Notes: a model not told the origin generated them from the sequence alone. 64,000 bases of DNA from Norana najaformis (GCA_964023275.1 OZ029919.1:5003367-5067366), one strand, 5' to 3'; positions 45,044 through 56,364 are shown, numbered from the stretch's first letter. Program-made: numbers and translations.

Positions 45044-45262
45044 ATGTTTTGCATTCGTTTAAACGTAGAGATGATAAAATGAATGTTTTGCATTCGTTTA
45101 GACCTAGAGATGAATAAATGAATGTGTTGCATTCATTTAGACCTACAGATGATTAAATAAATGTTTTGCATTCTTTAGACCTAGAGATGAATAAATGAAT
45201 GTGTTGCATTCATTTAGCCCTAAAGATGATTAAATAAATGTTTTGCATTCGTTTAAGCCTAA
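45044..45262. repeat. Tandem repeat, unit of about 39 bp, about 5.5 copies
   Basis: The unit is ATGAATGTTTTGCATTCGTTTAGACCTAGAGATGAATAA with substitutions. Each unit holds a short palindrome (GAATGNNTTGCATTC). Alternating units share variants (GTGTTGCATTCATTTAG versus GTTTTGCATTCGTTTAG), which suggests that the array grew by duplicating pairs. Confidence 0.85.
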
Positions 45263-46108
45263 AGATGTTTTTCGAGTTATAAGTCAACATCTAGGTTATC
45301 AACTTGGCTCTGGCAAATAGTTAAAATTTCCGGGGTAAACCACGACTATCATTGTCTTACCTTTAAATAATGCCAATTAAATTTGCTCAATGCTGTCGAA
45401 AGTTTTGCTAAGACAGTTAAATTAAGAACCCAATCAGTTGCGAAGGAAAGAATTACTGTCCTGTTATATGATACCACTGAAATGATTTACAGCAATTACT
45501 GGCCTGACTATCATGCAGATGTTTTTTCGATGCCCGTCTAATCCTAAAACGAGCAGAAATGCAATAAAACAACGAACTCAGTTTGGAGCTCTATGCGCCA
45601 ACCTGCCTGACCGAACTCAGATTATTTATGACTAGTTTTCATCTGAATTAGCGGACTAATCTAGAAGTCTAATAAAGACAAATTCGCATTCGCAATATTT
45701 CCGACAGAAATATCCAGCAATACTACTCCTCGGGTAAGCCTTCGAAAGTAGTCCAACACAAAAGCAGGATTATTATGCACATGAAGCAAATGGCTTGAGT
45801 TCTGGATTTCCTGTCGACCCGTTGAAAAATATGAGTCGATGCGACTGATGTTGGAGATTCTTTTGCGAAACTTCAAATTGCGATGTATGTTGAAATTGTG
45901 TTTAGCGATAGCCCGATTCAAGCATATGAATTTTTAAACATTTTAAGGCGAAATGTTAGAGATAATCCCTATTTACATCTTCATAGCACACTAATATGTA
46001 TAGGTAGGTCTATATCTGAATTGATCATCTAAATAACCAACGAGACGAGAAAAGCGCATTAGCTTCAAGGCGGACGTGGATTGGAGGGTCTTAATCTTCG
46101 CTTTTCTT

Positions 46109-46200
46109 AGAGGTGACAGATGAGACTCAGTCTCATGCATATTTGACTATTTTTATGGGTGGCAAATATGCATGAGACTGCGCCTCGTCTGTCACCTTAT
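46109..46200. other. Long hairpin (inverted repeat, arms about 36 nt)
   Basis: The left arm AGGTGACAGATGAGACTCAG... (46111-46147) pairs with the right arm at 46163-46198, leaving a loop of about 15-20 bases. The arms share GTCTCATGCATATTT and GGTGACAGA; mismatches cluster in the middle of the stem. The structure could be a foldback MITE or a small-RNA precursor. No copy elsewhere in the window was noticed. Confidence 0.7.
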
Positions 46201-46639
46201 GGGATATGGGATACTTTACTTGTGGGTGGGCCATCCTCATAAAGCTTTCTGAAAGCTCCATCAAACATCACGTTATAACACTTTGATGTTAACAACGAGC
46301 TTTTCGCATTGAGGAGCTGAGTAAAACTGAGATCAACATTTCCATGGCTTATAGGTCATATCAATATTCGAACTGGGACTATGGTGTAATGATGAGGGCC
46401 AGTGCTTATTTGTTCTTATACCCGTTGGCTATACCTGTTGGGACTTCATGCTTTCACTCGTCTTCGACAAGCTAATAGTGATGCCACAATTTTACCTACA
46501 TTGCCTTTATCCACGCAGACCTTCAATCTCGGAATTTAGAATAGCCTACGATTATGCCGTCAGAAAGCTAATGGTGACATCACTTTTTTCTTGGCTCACC
46601 TTTACCCACGCAGGCCTTTGAATATCTGAATTTCGGATT

Positions 46640-47045
46640 GAAAGTGATATAAAGACAAAGTGAGACTCCTTTAAGTCGTTATAAACAGCTGCCCTAAGCC
46701 TCTGGAATAAACTCCCACCAGAATTACGACAATTATCTGACGCATCATTCGAACTCACCAACACTTCACCCCTTGTAATATCTGCGCAGGTATTTCACTC
46801 AAAACTGTGAACATTCCTCTTCCACAAATCCTTTCCTGACTGCTTCTCTTCGCCTTACATATACTGTCGCTTCAATTCCAAACACCATCCACCATCTGAC
46901 CCTTAGATCCTGATCTGGAACCAAACCCTTCCTGACTATCGATTTCGTCTGGGCGCCTGTGAATTAGCTGGTTTCTGTGACTTGACTTTCGTTGGGCGCT
47001 GTAGAAATCTCGATCTGACTATTACGATTTACAATTACCATGCTC
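46640..47045 (+). mobile_element. LINE 3' end (same family as 63014-63487)
   Basis: The broken plus-strand frame reads LWNKLPPELRQLSDASFELTN and then FHSKL, stop, TFLFHKSFPD. This corresponds to LWNKLYSELRQFSDPSYKLID and FHSKLKTFLFHRSSPDS in the copy at 63014-63487. The 3' untranslated part GGGCGCCTGTGAATTAGCTGG ... TTCGTTGGGCGCTGTAGAAATCTCG is shared too and ends in an ATTACGATTTACAATTACC tail. It is 5' truncated and carries stops. Confidence 0.8.
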
Positions 47046-47204
47046 CTATGTTCCGTGAACTGTCGTCATAATAATAGTTCATTGTCTTATCGGCTTCAAC
47101 TGTTAGGCCTCGTTCGAAGCCTAAGAACTCAGCAGCAAATATGTTGTTTACGCAAATGTAATTTATTTGGCCTTTATTTGCTTCTTGAACTTCCTTGTGC
47201 AGAG

Positions 47205-50200
47205 ATGTCTTCATCGAAAAGGTTTGAAAGCCTGAGGAAAGAATTTCCAGACTGGAAGGACACTTGTCCAGATATCAACGACCGTCTAATCAGTCGCAGA
47301 AAGTAAGCTTAAGCATACTTCTTCTTTCGTTAGTTCTTAACTTCCTCTTTTTGCTGTCTATTTCCTACCCTTTCTACTCTAGTAATTCAACTGATTGGCT
47401 TTTTCAATGACTCCTTTCTTCTTATCTGCTGGTTCATTCGTTCATGCATGCAAGTATCATTCATTCATTTTTCTTTCTTTCTCCCTTACTTACAAAGGCG
47501 TTAATGGCTTACTTTTACTTTTCTCCTTTATTGATACCTAAATTTCAGCAGAAAAATTTAAGAAAAATCTAAGATACTTCGAACTTTGAGTACAAGAACA
47601 TTTGACGTCCCATTATAAATAGCATTAGATAGCACTATCATTATCAACTTTGCCACTACTATGTCAACCATAATTACCACCTGCTTGCTACTACCATGTC
47701 AACCATCATTGCCATCTTTTCCATTACCATGTCAATTATCATTACCACCTTAACTGTGGCCGTCACTCACCACTCATTGTCAATGTAATTTATTAATTGT
47801 AATTCGAATTAGAAATTTATGTAGCGCCGCTTCAATAAAAACTAATCAGAGACGCCCTCTAGCCTATAAGCTGCATTAAATGTCAATGAGAAAGTACATC
47901 AGTTAGCAAGCAAGGCTCAGATAACGAGATAAGTCACCACTTATGGGCCCCCGCACACACGCAGAGCACAACCATCGGGTTCCCATTGACCATTCACAAT
48001 GCTTCGGTCATGTGCATAAAGTTATAAGGGATAGTGTAGTGGATAGGATGCTGGTCTGACAACCCAGGCGTCGGAGGTTCAAATCCCCGAAGCATAAAAG
48101 GAAAACAAAAATAAGTTTCTAAACTTTCTGCTCCACTTACGCCCCCTGCAAATTCAGCTGTAAAATGAGTACACCGACCGTACACTCGGTGGGAAGGTCA
48201 AACGACAAATGAAGGGATTGAGCTTCCGCCCTCATGTGCCGAGGCTAAGAAAAATGAAGTCACTAGCATTTCATACTCAAGGCTCAGTGGGGGATTTAGT
48301 TATAGGCGTCGGGGGGGGGGTTCGTGCCGCCCATCTTCGTTATATGCCGGCGCCCCTCAGACTAGACCAGTGCGTGGTGGATTGTCAGAACGTGGCGCCC
48401 CTCTGAAATTGCTCTTCCCCCATGCAAGCATTCCTGGAGCTGCCACTGCCGCGGCTGCCCCAGGGTTGGCTTAAGGGGCTTTTCTTCATCCCCTGAGACC
48501 AATTGTTTCTCCGTATTTCATTGTCTTCATTAAACTCGTCTTCAGTAAAGACGCAATTAACTTCCTTTGACCGATGAGTCTGCACAGAATTAAATGCCCC
48601 TGGATCTGAGGCAATTGTTTGCGGAGTTATGACCGGGAGATTATCGACGAGAGACTCTTAAATCATTTAAAATTAAGTGTCTCCAGTCTTTCGTTAAGCC
48701 CTCTTCAGATTAACTCCACCGAAGAGGTTTTTTGCCTGAAGGGCCAATTGTTATCGACAATCTTTTATCTATATCGAAATCTACATGCGCAGACTACAGA
48801 CAAGACTAAACAAATATATACTTGTACTATTTTTATCTATTCATACATATGTAGGTCTATATATTTGTATATATATACTGTATGTTATTTGCAGACCACT
48901 TTGTCTGTATGAAGGCTTGATTCTCAACAGTACTGCTTAGCACCACATGGGGGACTAATATACAGATATCTGTCAAGTTTCTTTATATGTGTATTGATCA
49001 CTTAATATATCATATGACCAATGTACTTTTGCATATAAATATATGACCAATGTACACATAAGAGAAAAATCATATACAAATACACTTTATATGTATACAT
49101 AGCAAACTGAAGCAAAGAAACTTTTTATATATAGCAAACTGATACAAGGGAGCTTTATATACATATATATATACATATATATATATATATATTACACTGA
49201 TCAAAATATACCTAGCAAACTATGTAAATATATGACATTATAAATGAGGTGTTTCTAAGGACAGTGTTGATAGATTCTTGGGTTGTTCTGTTGCAAAGAA
49301 GTCGTTCGCAGCAGCAGAAGAAGTACCAAGAGGTTTTCCTCGACTGTCTGGTACCAGGCAGATACTCTAAGGAAGCCGAGAAGAGGAAGGAAGAAGAGGA
49401 GGAGGAGGAGGTGAAAGCGTCCCTGGTTACGGGAAGAAGAGGAATAAACAAAGGGCGTCGTTCACCGCGAAAGAAGACGATGGCTGTCTACGATTATGCA
49501 TCGAACTGCATCAGCTACATCAATGACTGCGACGTCGAACCCCAGACGCTGAGTGGATGGCACGGAGTCGACGCTTCCAGGCCACGACCAATGAGGACAG
49601 CAAAAACGAACGACCAACTAATCAAGGAACTCGTTCAAACGTCGAGACTTCTAGCTAATGTAAGCCTACTTTCCAAGCCAATAGTAAGGTAGGTTAAGTA
49701 CTTTAAAAAGGTAGAGTGGAGTAAGGTAAGCTAAGGTACGTCTGCGTTCCATGCCTCCGGTAAGGTAAGAAAAGGTACTTAAGTATGGTAGAGTAAGGTA
49801 AGGTAAGGTCAAGTTAGGTTAGGTTAGGGTACGGTAGGGTAGAGTAAGAAAGGATAGGGTAGGTTAGGGTAGAGTAGGGTAGGTTAGGGTAGGTTAGGTT
49901 AGGGTAGGTTAGGTTAGGGCAGGGTAGGGTAGGGTAAGGTAGGGTAGGGTAGGGTAGGTTTGGGTAAGGCAAGACAAAGCAAAGTACACACGTCCAAGTA
50001 CTCTAATGAAGTTTATTCATTTGGTTGAAAGTGCGATTAATTTGCGATTAAAATTTGTAATCGCGATTAAATTTTTTTCATTCAAGATGAAGCTACTAAG
50101 TTACCCATTAATCTTTGACGCAAAGGAAATGCACTGATCATCTCCCCATAAACACATCGACGTTTTAAAGAAGAAGGGAAGACCTGAGACCCTGCAGCCA

Positions 50201-53200
50201 ACCACGAGCGGCCGCCCTGCATATGAAATATTAACAAACCCTCGACCTAGGGTTGATAGTAAAAAACCTAACCTCTAGACTGTCGTAGAAAAACCCCTGT
50301 GAATTAATAATGTTTGCATGTTGCAACATCCGTTAATCTTTTACGGGAAGGAACCCCCCCATAAGCTAGTCGACAAATCTAATGGCGCTTCATAAATTTT
50401 TAAGCTGGACAAAATAAGCTGTTAAGGTTTTCGCGACAATTCAGTTAACGCTGGTCGGTCCAATGGAGCATTAGCAGCTTTTGTTCTTTCCCGTCTCGTG
50501 GGTGCCACCTTTTATGTCATATTTTTGGGGTGCTAATGCGTTTATCCGTGGCATATAGCGAAGTAACGGCTTAATAATGAGAGAAAGTGCACTCCAGAAG
50601 TATCACCTCTGTCTACGATGTGTGACGTTTGAAATTTAGAAAGTAATGGATGTTCATAAAATATGTATCAGTAGTTCGTCAGTAAAACTAGCATGTGGAT
50701 TGTTGCTTCTCCTTTCCTCTTCCCTTCTCTCCTCTCCTCCATTTTCCTATCCTGTTCCTTCTCTCCTCTAAATCTACTCATCTCTCCTCTCCTCTCCCTT
50801 ATCTCCTCTCCTCCATTCTCCTTTCATAACCTCTCCCCTTCTCCCCTTTCCTCTCCTCTGCTCGTGTCTCTTATCCTCTCCCCTTATCTCCCCTCCTCCA
50901 TTCCCCTACCCTAACCTCTCCCACTCTCTTCTTTCCTCTCCTTTGCTCATCTTTCCTATCCTGTCCCCTTATCTCCTCTCCTCCATTCTCCTATCCTATC
51001 CTATCCTCTCCCCTTATCTCCTTTCCTCCATTCTCCTATCCTATCCTCTACCCTTCTCTCCTTTCCTCCATTCTCCTATTCTATCCTCTCCTCTTTTCTC
51101 CTCTCCTCCATTCTCCTATCCTATCTATCCTATCTTCTCTCCTTCTCTCCTCTCCTATCCCCTTATCTCCTCTCCTCCATTCTCCTATCCTATCCTCTCC
51201 CATTCTCTCCTCTCCTCTCCCCTTCTCTCTTCTCCTCCATTCTTCTATCCTAACCTCTCCCCTTCTCCCCTTTCCTCTCCCCTGCTCGTCTCTCCTCTCC
51301 TCTCCTCTCCCCTTATCTCCTCTCCTACATCCTCCTATCCAACCTCTTCCCTTCTCTCCTTTCCCCTCCTCTTCTCATCTCTCTTCTCCTCTCCAGCATT
51401 CTGGTTTTTTCGTTCATAGCCGACCGATCCAGTCGACCTGAACCTCGACCTGAACCGTTCCCCGCGGGACAGAAATGGCAACGAATCCTCCTGGGTCCGG
51501 AATCGTTCATACGGGCAGTCGACGACGATGGACCACTTCCGCTGGTCCCAGACGGGCCAGGCCGTTCAAACTGGCCCACTGCCCGAGAAGGCTGAGGTCC
51601 TGCTGTATCCGGATCGAGGCCAGAATAGGTTCGAGTCAACGACACAGGCGACTTACAGAGGACTACAAGGGAAGAGACCGGACCTGGCCAAACCCTTCGA
51701 CGGATCACTCAAACCCGAAGGTAGGCAGTAAGTAAAGTAAAGTATCCCATATCTCACAAGTGAGACATAGGGGAGGCGCCCATTTCCTTTTGTTTAGACC
51801 CAAATCTCCAGCTGACTGCTTAATATGATCCTTCCACTGAATATTATAAAAAAATGATTTGTTTCAAAATTGTCACAAAAGAAGCTGCTGACAAAGAAAT
51901 TGCTAGACTGCAGTACTTCTGTGAGGTACTTAAAGTTAAGCAAAGTACTTAAAGTTAAGCAAAGTACTTAAAGTTAAGCAAAGTACTTAAAGTTAAGCAA
52001 AGTACTTAAAGTTAAGCAAAGTACTTAAAGTTAAGCAAAGTACTTAAAGTTAAGCAAAGTATCCCATATCCCACAAGTGAGACGTAGGGGAGGCGCTCAT
52101 TTCCTCTTCTTTAGGCCCTTCAGCCGGAAATGGACAAATCCCAAGATCCTGGAAATGGAGAAGAAACAGTGTGAGATAAAGGACCAGCTATAAATGGGAG
52201 AGAGAAAGCGAGAGAGAGAAGGAGAGGGGGAGAGAGAGAGGGGGAGAGGGGAAAGAGAGAAAGAGAGAGAGAGAAAGAGAGAGGGAGACGGAGAGAGAGG
52301 GAGAGAGGGAGAGAGGGAGAGAGGGAGAGAGGGAGAGAGGGAGGGAGAGGGAGAGAGAGACAGAAACAGATACAGAGAGAGAGATAGAGAGACAGAGACA
52401 GAGACAGAGACAGAGAGAGAGGAAGTAGAGGAAGTGGAAGAAATACAGGCTCAGAACTGAAAAATGCTACAAAAAGCCAACAACCGCTACAGCCGATCGC
52501 TTCTAAAAAGGCGCCACACAAATGTAAGATTATCTTCTGTTCGGCTGCTGCATCAGGTGAAATGAAGATGGACACAACTAACCGCGCGGCCTACAAGAGC
52601 TACGACGTCACCGAAGCCTCGAACCCCATACACAGCAAAGGAGGAAAGAAAACAAGGATCGGTTCCACATTTCCCCATCAGGGCAAATTCTACGGCGAGA
52701 CCCAAGCGATGAGGGACTTTCCTGGCTTCGGCGAAGGCCAACCTGCCCCTCCGGAATCCATACCACCAGCTCCCGACAACCTGGGAGTGCCATACCATGC
52801 CAGGTAAATCTACACGTATCCATGTCAGGTAGGGCTATGCTTTGATCCAAACTTTAATGGCATAACGTTTGCAGACAGTGCATACAACATACATGCCACA
52901 TACAACATGCATACATACATGCATACATACGTACGTACGTGCATACAACATACATACATGCATACACACATACATACATACATGCATACATACATATGTG
53001 CATACAACATACATACTTACGTTTATAGTATTTGCTACAAGTAATCAAAAGCCGATGTGTCGCCCAACTTATACTTGTATGCGCGGTGACTGACGTTTTG
53101 GTGTGATCCAGAAAGAAGGACTAAGTTATTCAGTTCTGTCAGATGTCCATGCTTATTGAAAAGGCGCTATATAAATTATTCGATAAAGGATTTATGAAAG

Positions 53201-54791
53201 AGCATATTAATTCGCCTTATTTGTTCATCAATCGATTTCGACTCAATCAGTTATTCGGATTGATTTATTGATTTATTGAATAATTGTTTGGTTAGTGTGC
53301 TGATTGGCAAGTTGGATGTTTGATTTCTTTCGTTCCTTTATTCATTCGTTCATGCATTCATTCATTTATTGCAGACGGTCCTTTGAGACGGAGCAGAGAC
53401 GACAGTTCGCTGGAATCGATCCCGTTCAACATCCCCCTCAGAAACTAATCACGAAACTGAAGGATTCGATCCAACTCTCCGAAGAACCTTTCGAAACAAT
53501 GACTAATCACAAGGCATGGCAACTCTCTGCGATGTCTCTGATATGTCTGTCTGTCTGTCTGTCTGCTTGTCTGTCTGGCTACCAGTCTGTCTGTTCCTGC
53601 CTCCCTCCCTGCACGCTGTCTGTCTGTCTTGGCTGTCTGTCTGTCTTGGCTGTCTGTCTGTCTTGGCTGTCTGTCTTGGCTGTCTGTCTTGGCTGTCTGT
53701 CTGTCTTGGCTGTCTGTCTGTCTTGGCTGTCTGTCTGTCTTGGCTGTCTGTCTTGGCTGTCTGTCTTGGCTGTCTGTCTTGGCTGTCTGTCTTGGCTGTC
53801 TGTCTTGGCTGTCTGTCTTGGCTGTCTGTCTTGGCTGTCTGTCTTGGCTGTCTGTCTTGGCTGTCTGTCTTGGCTGTCTGTTCCTGCCTCCCTCCCTGCA
53901 CGCTGTCTGTCTGTCTGTCTTGGCTGTCTGTCTTGGCTGTCTGTCTTGGCTGTCTGTCTTGGCTGTCTGTCTTGGCTGTCTGTCTTGGCTGTCTGTCTTG
54001 GCTGTCTGTCTTGGCTGTCTGTCTTGGCTGTCTGTCTTGGCTGTCTGTCTTGGCTGTCTGTCTTGGCTGTCTGTCTTGGCTGTCTGTCTTGGCTGTCTGT
54101 CTTGGCTGTCTGTCTTGGCTGTCTGTCTTGGCTGTCTGTCTTGGCTGTCTGTTCCTGCCTCCCTCCCTGCACGCTGTCTGTCTGTCTGTCTTGGCTGTCT
54201 GTCTTGGCTGTCTGTCTTGGCTGTCTGTCTTGGCTGTCTGTCTGTCTGCGTTATTCCTAATGTCAAGCATACCTAATTTTTTGAAGTATTGATTGGCTGA
54301 TTGATTGATTGATTGATTCATTCATTCATTAATTCGTTCGTTCATTCATTCTTTCATTCATTTATTCACTGATCGTTGTTCCTTAGATGGATTACCTGCC
54401 GATTAAGCACTCTCAGCCAGTGCGAAGGCATCTTCCGCCTTTGAGCCATTCCATCACCGCTCCGGACAAGTCCAGGCCCTTCGACGGACAGACGACGAAC
54501 CAGCTGTTCTTCAAGGAGTGGCCCATCTCCCCTCGAAGCCGCTACGGCGATTTCCACGACGCCTACACCCACGTTCCGGCCATCAACGTGGCCTCGATGA
54601 AGCCCCCGGGAACCCCAGCGAAGCCCCAGGGGGACTCCGCTGGGGAAATCGACACAGCATATCGATGGCAGTTCACGAAGCCCGGTCTCGCTCTGACCAA
54701 GACCCAGGCAACGATGCTCCTCAAGGAACTTCGACGAAGGAAGACAGGACAGGATGCATCGATCAAAGAGACTGGATCCAGGAATCACTGA
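47205..54791 (+). CDS. SAXO-like axonemal microtubule-associated protein
   Basis: Six exons join in frame to 516 residues: 47205-47302, 49299-49659, 51420-51720, 52557-52803, 53375-53513, 54387-54791. The N-terminus is basic with an acidic run (KRKEEEEEEEVK, about residue 60). From about residue 190 on there are recurring units with an aromatic-threonine core: FESTTQATYRGLQ, MDTTNRAAYKSYDV, FETMTNHKMDYLPI, FDGQTTNQLFFKEW and IDTAYRWQF. Such spaced T-T-x-x-x-Y/F units are typical of SAXO-type proteins that bind along axonemal microtubules; placement in that family is by pattern. The exon 2 acceptor is uncertain by one codon (49299 or 49302). Exon 5 seems to end with a GC donor. The introns hold large satellites. 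Confidence 0.8.
48015..48275 (+). mobile_element. tRNA-derived SINE (family 2) in intron 1
   Basis: The head has a perfect A box (TAGTGTAGTGG) and B box (GGTTCAAATCC) with a valine-like anticodon region (CTGACAA). The T arm has mismatches and the acceptor stem does not pair. The body includes CAGCTGTAAAATGAGTACACCGACC and GCTTCCGCCCTCATGTGCCGAGGC. Body copies without a clear head occur at about 1080-1170, 32465-32520, 35680-35775 and 56370-56530. Confidence 0.8.
48285..48448 (+). mobile_element. hAT-like MITE (copy 2), 164 bp
   Basis: It matches the element at 23092-23263 over its whole length, with ends CAGTGGGGGATTTAG and CTGGAGCTGCCACTG and the shared interior TTATATGCCGGCGCCCCTCAGAC. The 8-base flanks TCAAGGCT and CCGCGGCT agree at only 5 of 8 positions. 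It landed directly behind the SINE at 48015. Confidence 0.85.
49680..49985. repeat. (TAGGG/TAAGG)n pentanucleotide array in intron 2
   Basis: G-rich pentamers and hexamers (GGTTAGGGTAGGGTAGG) run for about 300 bases just after exon 2. Four or more GGG runs lie close together, so the transcribed strand could form G-quadruplexes. It resembles telomere repeats but is mostly pentameric and internal. Confidence 0.85.
50693..51410. repeat. Polypyrimidine tract (CCTCT-type), about 0.7 kb, in intron 2
   Basis: The plus strand is almost purely C and T with A only at regular places (CTATCC, CATTCT). Internal periodicity of about 60-70 bases shows in the recurring CTCCATTCTCCTATCCTATCC. It ends right at the exon 3 acceptor (TTCATAG at 51419). 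Confidence 0.9.
51935..52065. repeat. 19-bp tandem repeat, about 6-7 copies, in intron 3
   Basis: The unit AAAGTTAAGCAAAGTACTT is repeated almost without change. The block AAAGTATCCCATATCYCACAAGTGAGACRTAGGGGAGGCGC occurs both before (51735-51780) and after it (52055-52100), so the array seems to have grown between two copies of that block. Confidence 0.9.
52193..52440. repeat. Polypurine (GA)n-type tract, about 0.25 kb, in intron 3
   Basis: GAGAGAGGGAGAGAGGGAG-type sequence with an ACAGAGACAGAG stretch near its end. Its long open frames on both strands are artefacts of the repeat. It lies 470 bases downstream of exon 3. Confidence 0.9.
52880..53015. repeat. (CATA)n microsatellite in intron 4
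   Basis: Imperfect CATACATGCATACATACGTACG-type repeats across about 130 bases. Confidence 0.9.
53555..54250. repeat. 13-bp minisatellite with higher-order structure in intron 5
   Basis: The unit CTGTCTGTCTTGG is repeated about 45 times. A variant block (TTCCTGCCTCCCTCCCTGCACG) interrupts it at about 53592, 53881 and 54151, giving a higher-order period near 270-290 bases. Because 13 is not a multiple of 3, every frame cycles through the same 13 codons, and both strands stay open for over 200 codons. These frames are not genes. Confidence 0.95.
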
Positions 54792-54799
54792 TTCAACCG

Positions 54800-55528
54800 A
54801 TCTAACCTCCTGCCCCAGACACCAACAAAGTTAACCGCTGTCCAGGTGTGCTGCTGCCCAAAACTCTTCCAAGTCAGATGATAATTAATATCAACGATAA
54901 TATCAGTATTACATGTAGTACCGATAAAATCAGTATTACATTTAGATATTGTTTTATTTTGTTTTATTTCTGCATTTTAAGCGACAACTCATTTATAAAA
55001 AGCAATGGAAACATTTATTCCATAGCTAATGTAGCATTTTGAAAGGGGTCAAATAGATCAGATGAATTCCGGTGTCTCGGTATCAACCTTCTTCTGTCCC
55101 TGTAATTAGATTAGAAAAATTAGATTAGATTTGATTAGATTTGATCAGATTAGATTCGATCATGAGGTCATTCAACACGGCATTTACGATGCATCTTCAG
55201 TAGACCAATTAATTATAGGCTACAAAACTCCCTTAAAGGAGATTTATAGGAGATACTATTTAACTGAATAGTAATTCTACAGCGTCGCCATCTAAAGCAC
55301 AAGGCATCAGCTGATGCATACAAATAAGCATAAATGTGAAATTCGTATGCTATACATATTTATTTCGGAGAACAGGCTAATTTAGGCTGTGTTTAGATCT
55401 TTCTCTCTCTATAGCACTTTACTCTTCTATCCAGCCCATAATACAAGTCTGCTACAGACCCGTATGTGCATACATTGTCTGATATCTGTGTATCTGTGTG
55501 AATGTTAAGCAGCTTAATGAGCAATTTG

Positions 55529-55566
<38 letters not shown>

Positions 55567-56360
55567 GACTGTCTGTCTGTTTACCTACCTACCTACCTAC
55601 CTACTTAATCGTCTCTGTCAAATTTCAAGTCAGTTTGTTCAGGGGTTTGGGATTTATAAGGGGGTAAAAATACGCCGTTGAAATGGCCGCTAATTCGAGG
55701 CTGCTCTGCGGCGCATGCGTCCTGTGATGATGTCCGCCATTTTCAAATATTGCCCAGTAAACGTCAAACATCATGAGATTAACATCAACCGATCATCAAA
55801 TTATTGGCTTTAACCTGATTTTGCTGATCCAGCCTACAACACCGTTTTGTTTTCTTTTATAAAAATATTTTTGTTGAACACATTAGTAATTATTTGCATA
55901 AATAATTTATTAATCAAGCGATTGTAGGTTGAGTAAGTTAATTATGCCTAAAGCCTGTGAGTATTAATTAAGCGCCTGTGTAAATGTGAGTAAGATAGTT
56001 CACACGACATAGCTTTAAGGGCTGTGAAGAAATGTGTTGCTTACGATTACGCAGTGACAGGAAGCATTGGCCTGTAGCCTACATGTTTGGTTTAGCGATT
56101 TGTGCTTGCTTGGCTGGGCTTTACTCCTAAATTACCTGCTTCTTTTAATTACGTCGTTCTTTATGCCACTCCAGTCTTCAAGGAGGGCAGATGGACTGAC
56201 TGTGTGACTGGTCCAATGATTCCACTTCCTGTTTGACTTGGGGGCTTCTGTATAAGAGTAATCGAAGGAAAAGCTGGCTGAAATTGCCTGAGCCAGACCG
56301 CTCGGCTTAAGACAGCATCAGACTGATACTGAGCAAACGATTAAAGTCATTTTACTCAGC
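54800..56360. other. Intergenic region, microsatellites only
   Basis: TTAGATT-type repeats lie at 55110-55160 and (CTGT)n followed by (CTAC)n at 55532-55605. No gene or known element is recognised in 55620-56360. Confidence 0.4.
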
Positions 56361-56364
56361 GATG

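Noticed and set aside
48015..48090. Possible tRNA-Val gene
   Set aside because: The boxes are perfect and the anticodon region looks valine-like, but the acceptor stem and T stem have mismatches. The same 3' body recurs elsewhere without the head, so it is a SINE.
49680..49985. Interstitial telomere
   Set aside because: The repeat is mainly TAGGG pentamers with mixed TAAGG, not a regular TTAGGG array. It sits inside an intron.
50693..51419. Open frames of 73 and 158 codons in the CT-rich tract
   Set aside because: Low-complexity L/S/P repeats in an intronic polypyrimidine tract.
51325..51735. Minus-strand frame of 127 codons and plus-strand frame of 86 codons over exon 3
   Set aside because: Both overlap the confirmed SAXO-like exon 3 in other frames. 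Only the exon frame fits the splice phases on both sides.
53304..54321. Several open frames of 197-318 codons on both strands with CLSWLSVLAV- or DRQPRQTAKT-type repeats
   Set aside because: They arise from the 13-bp minisatellite, which is free of stops in all frames. They are not conserved coding sequence.
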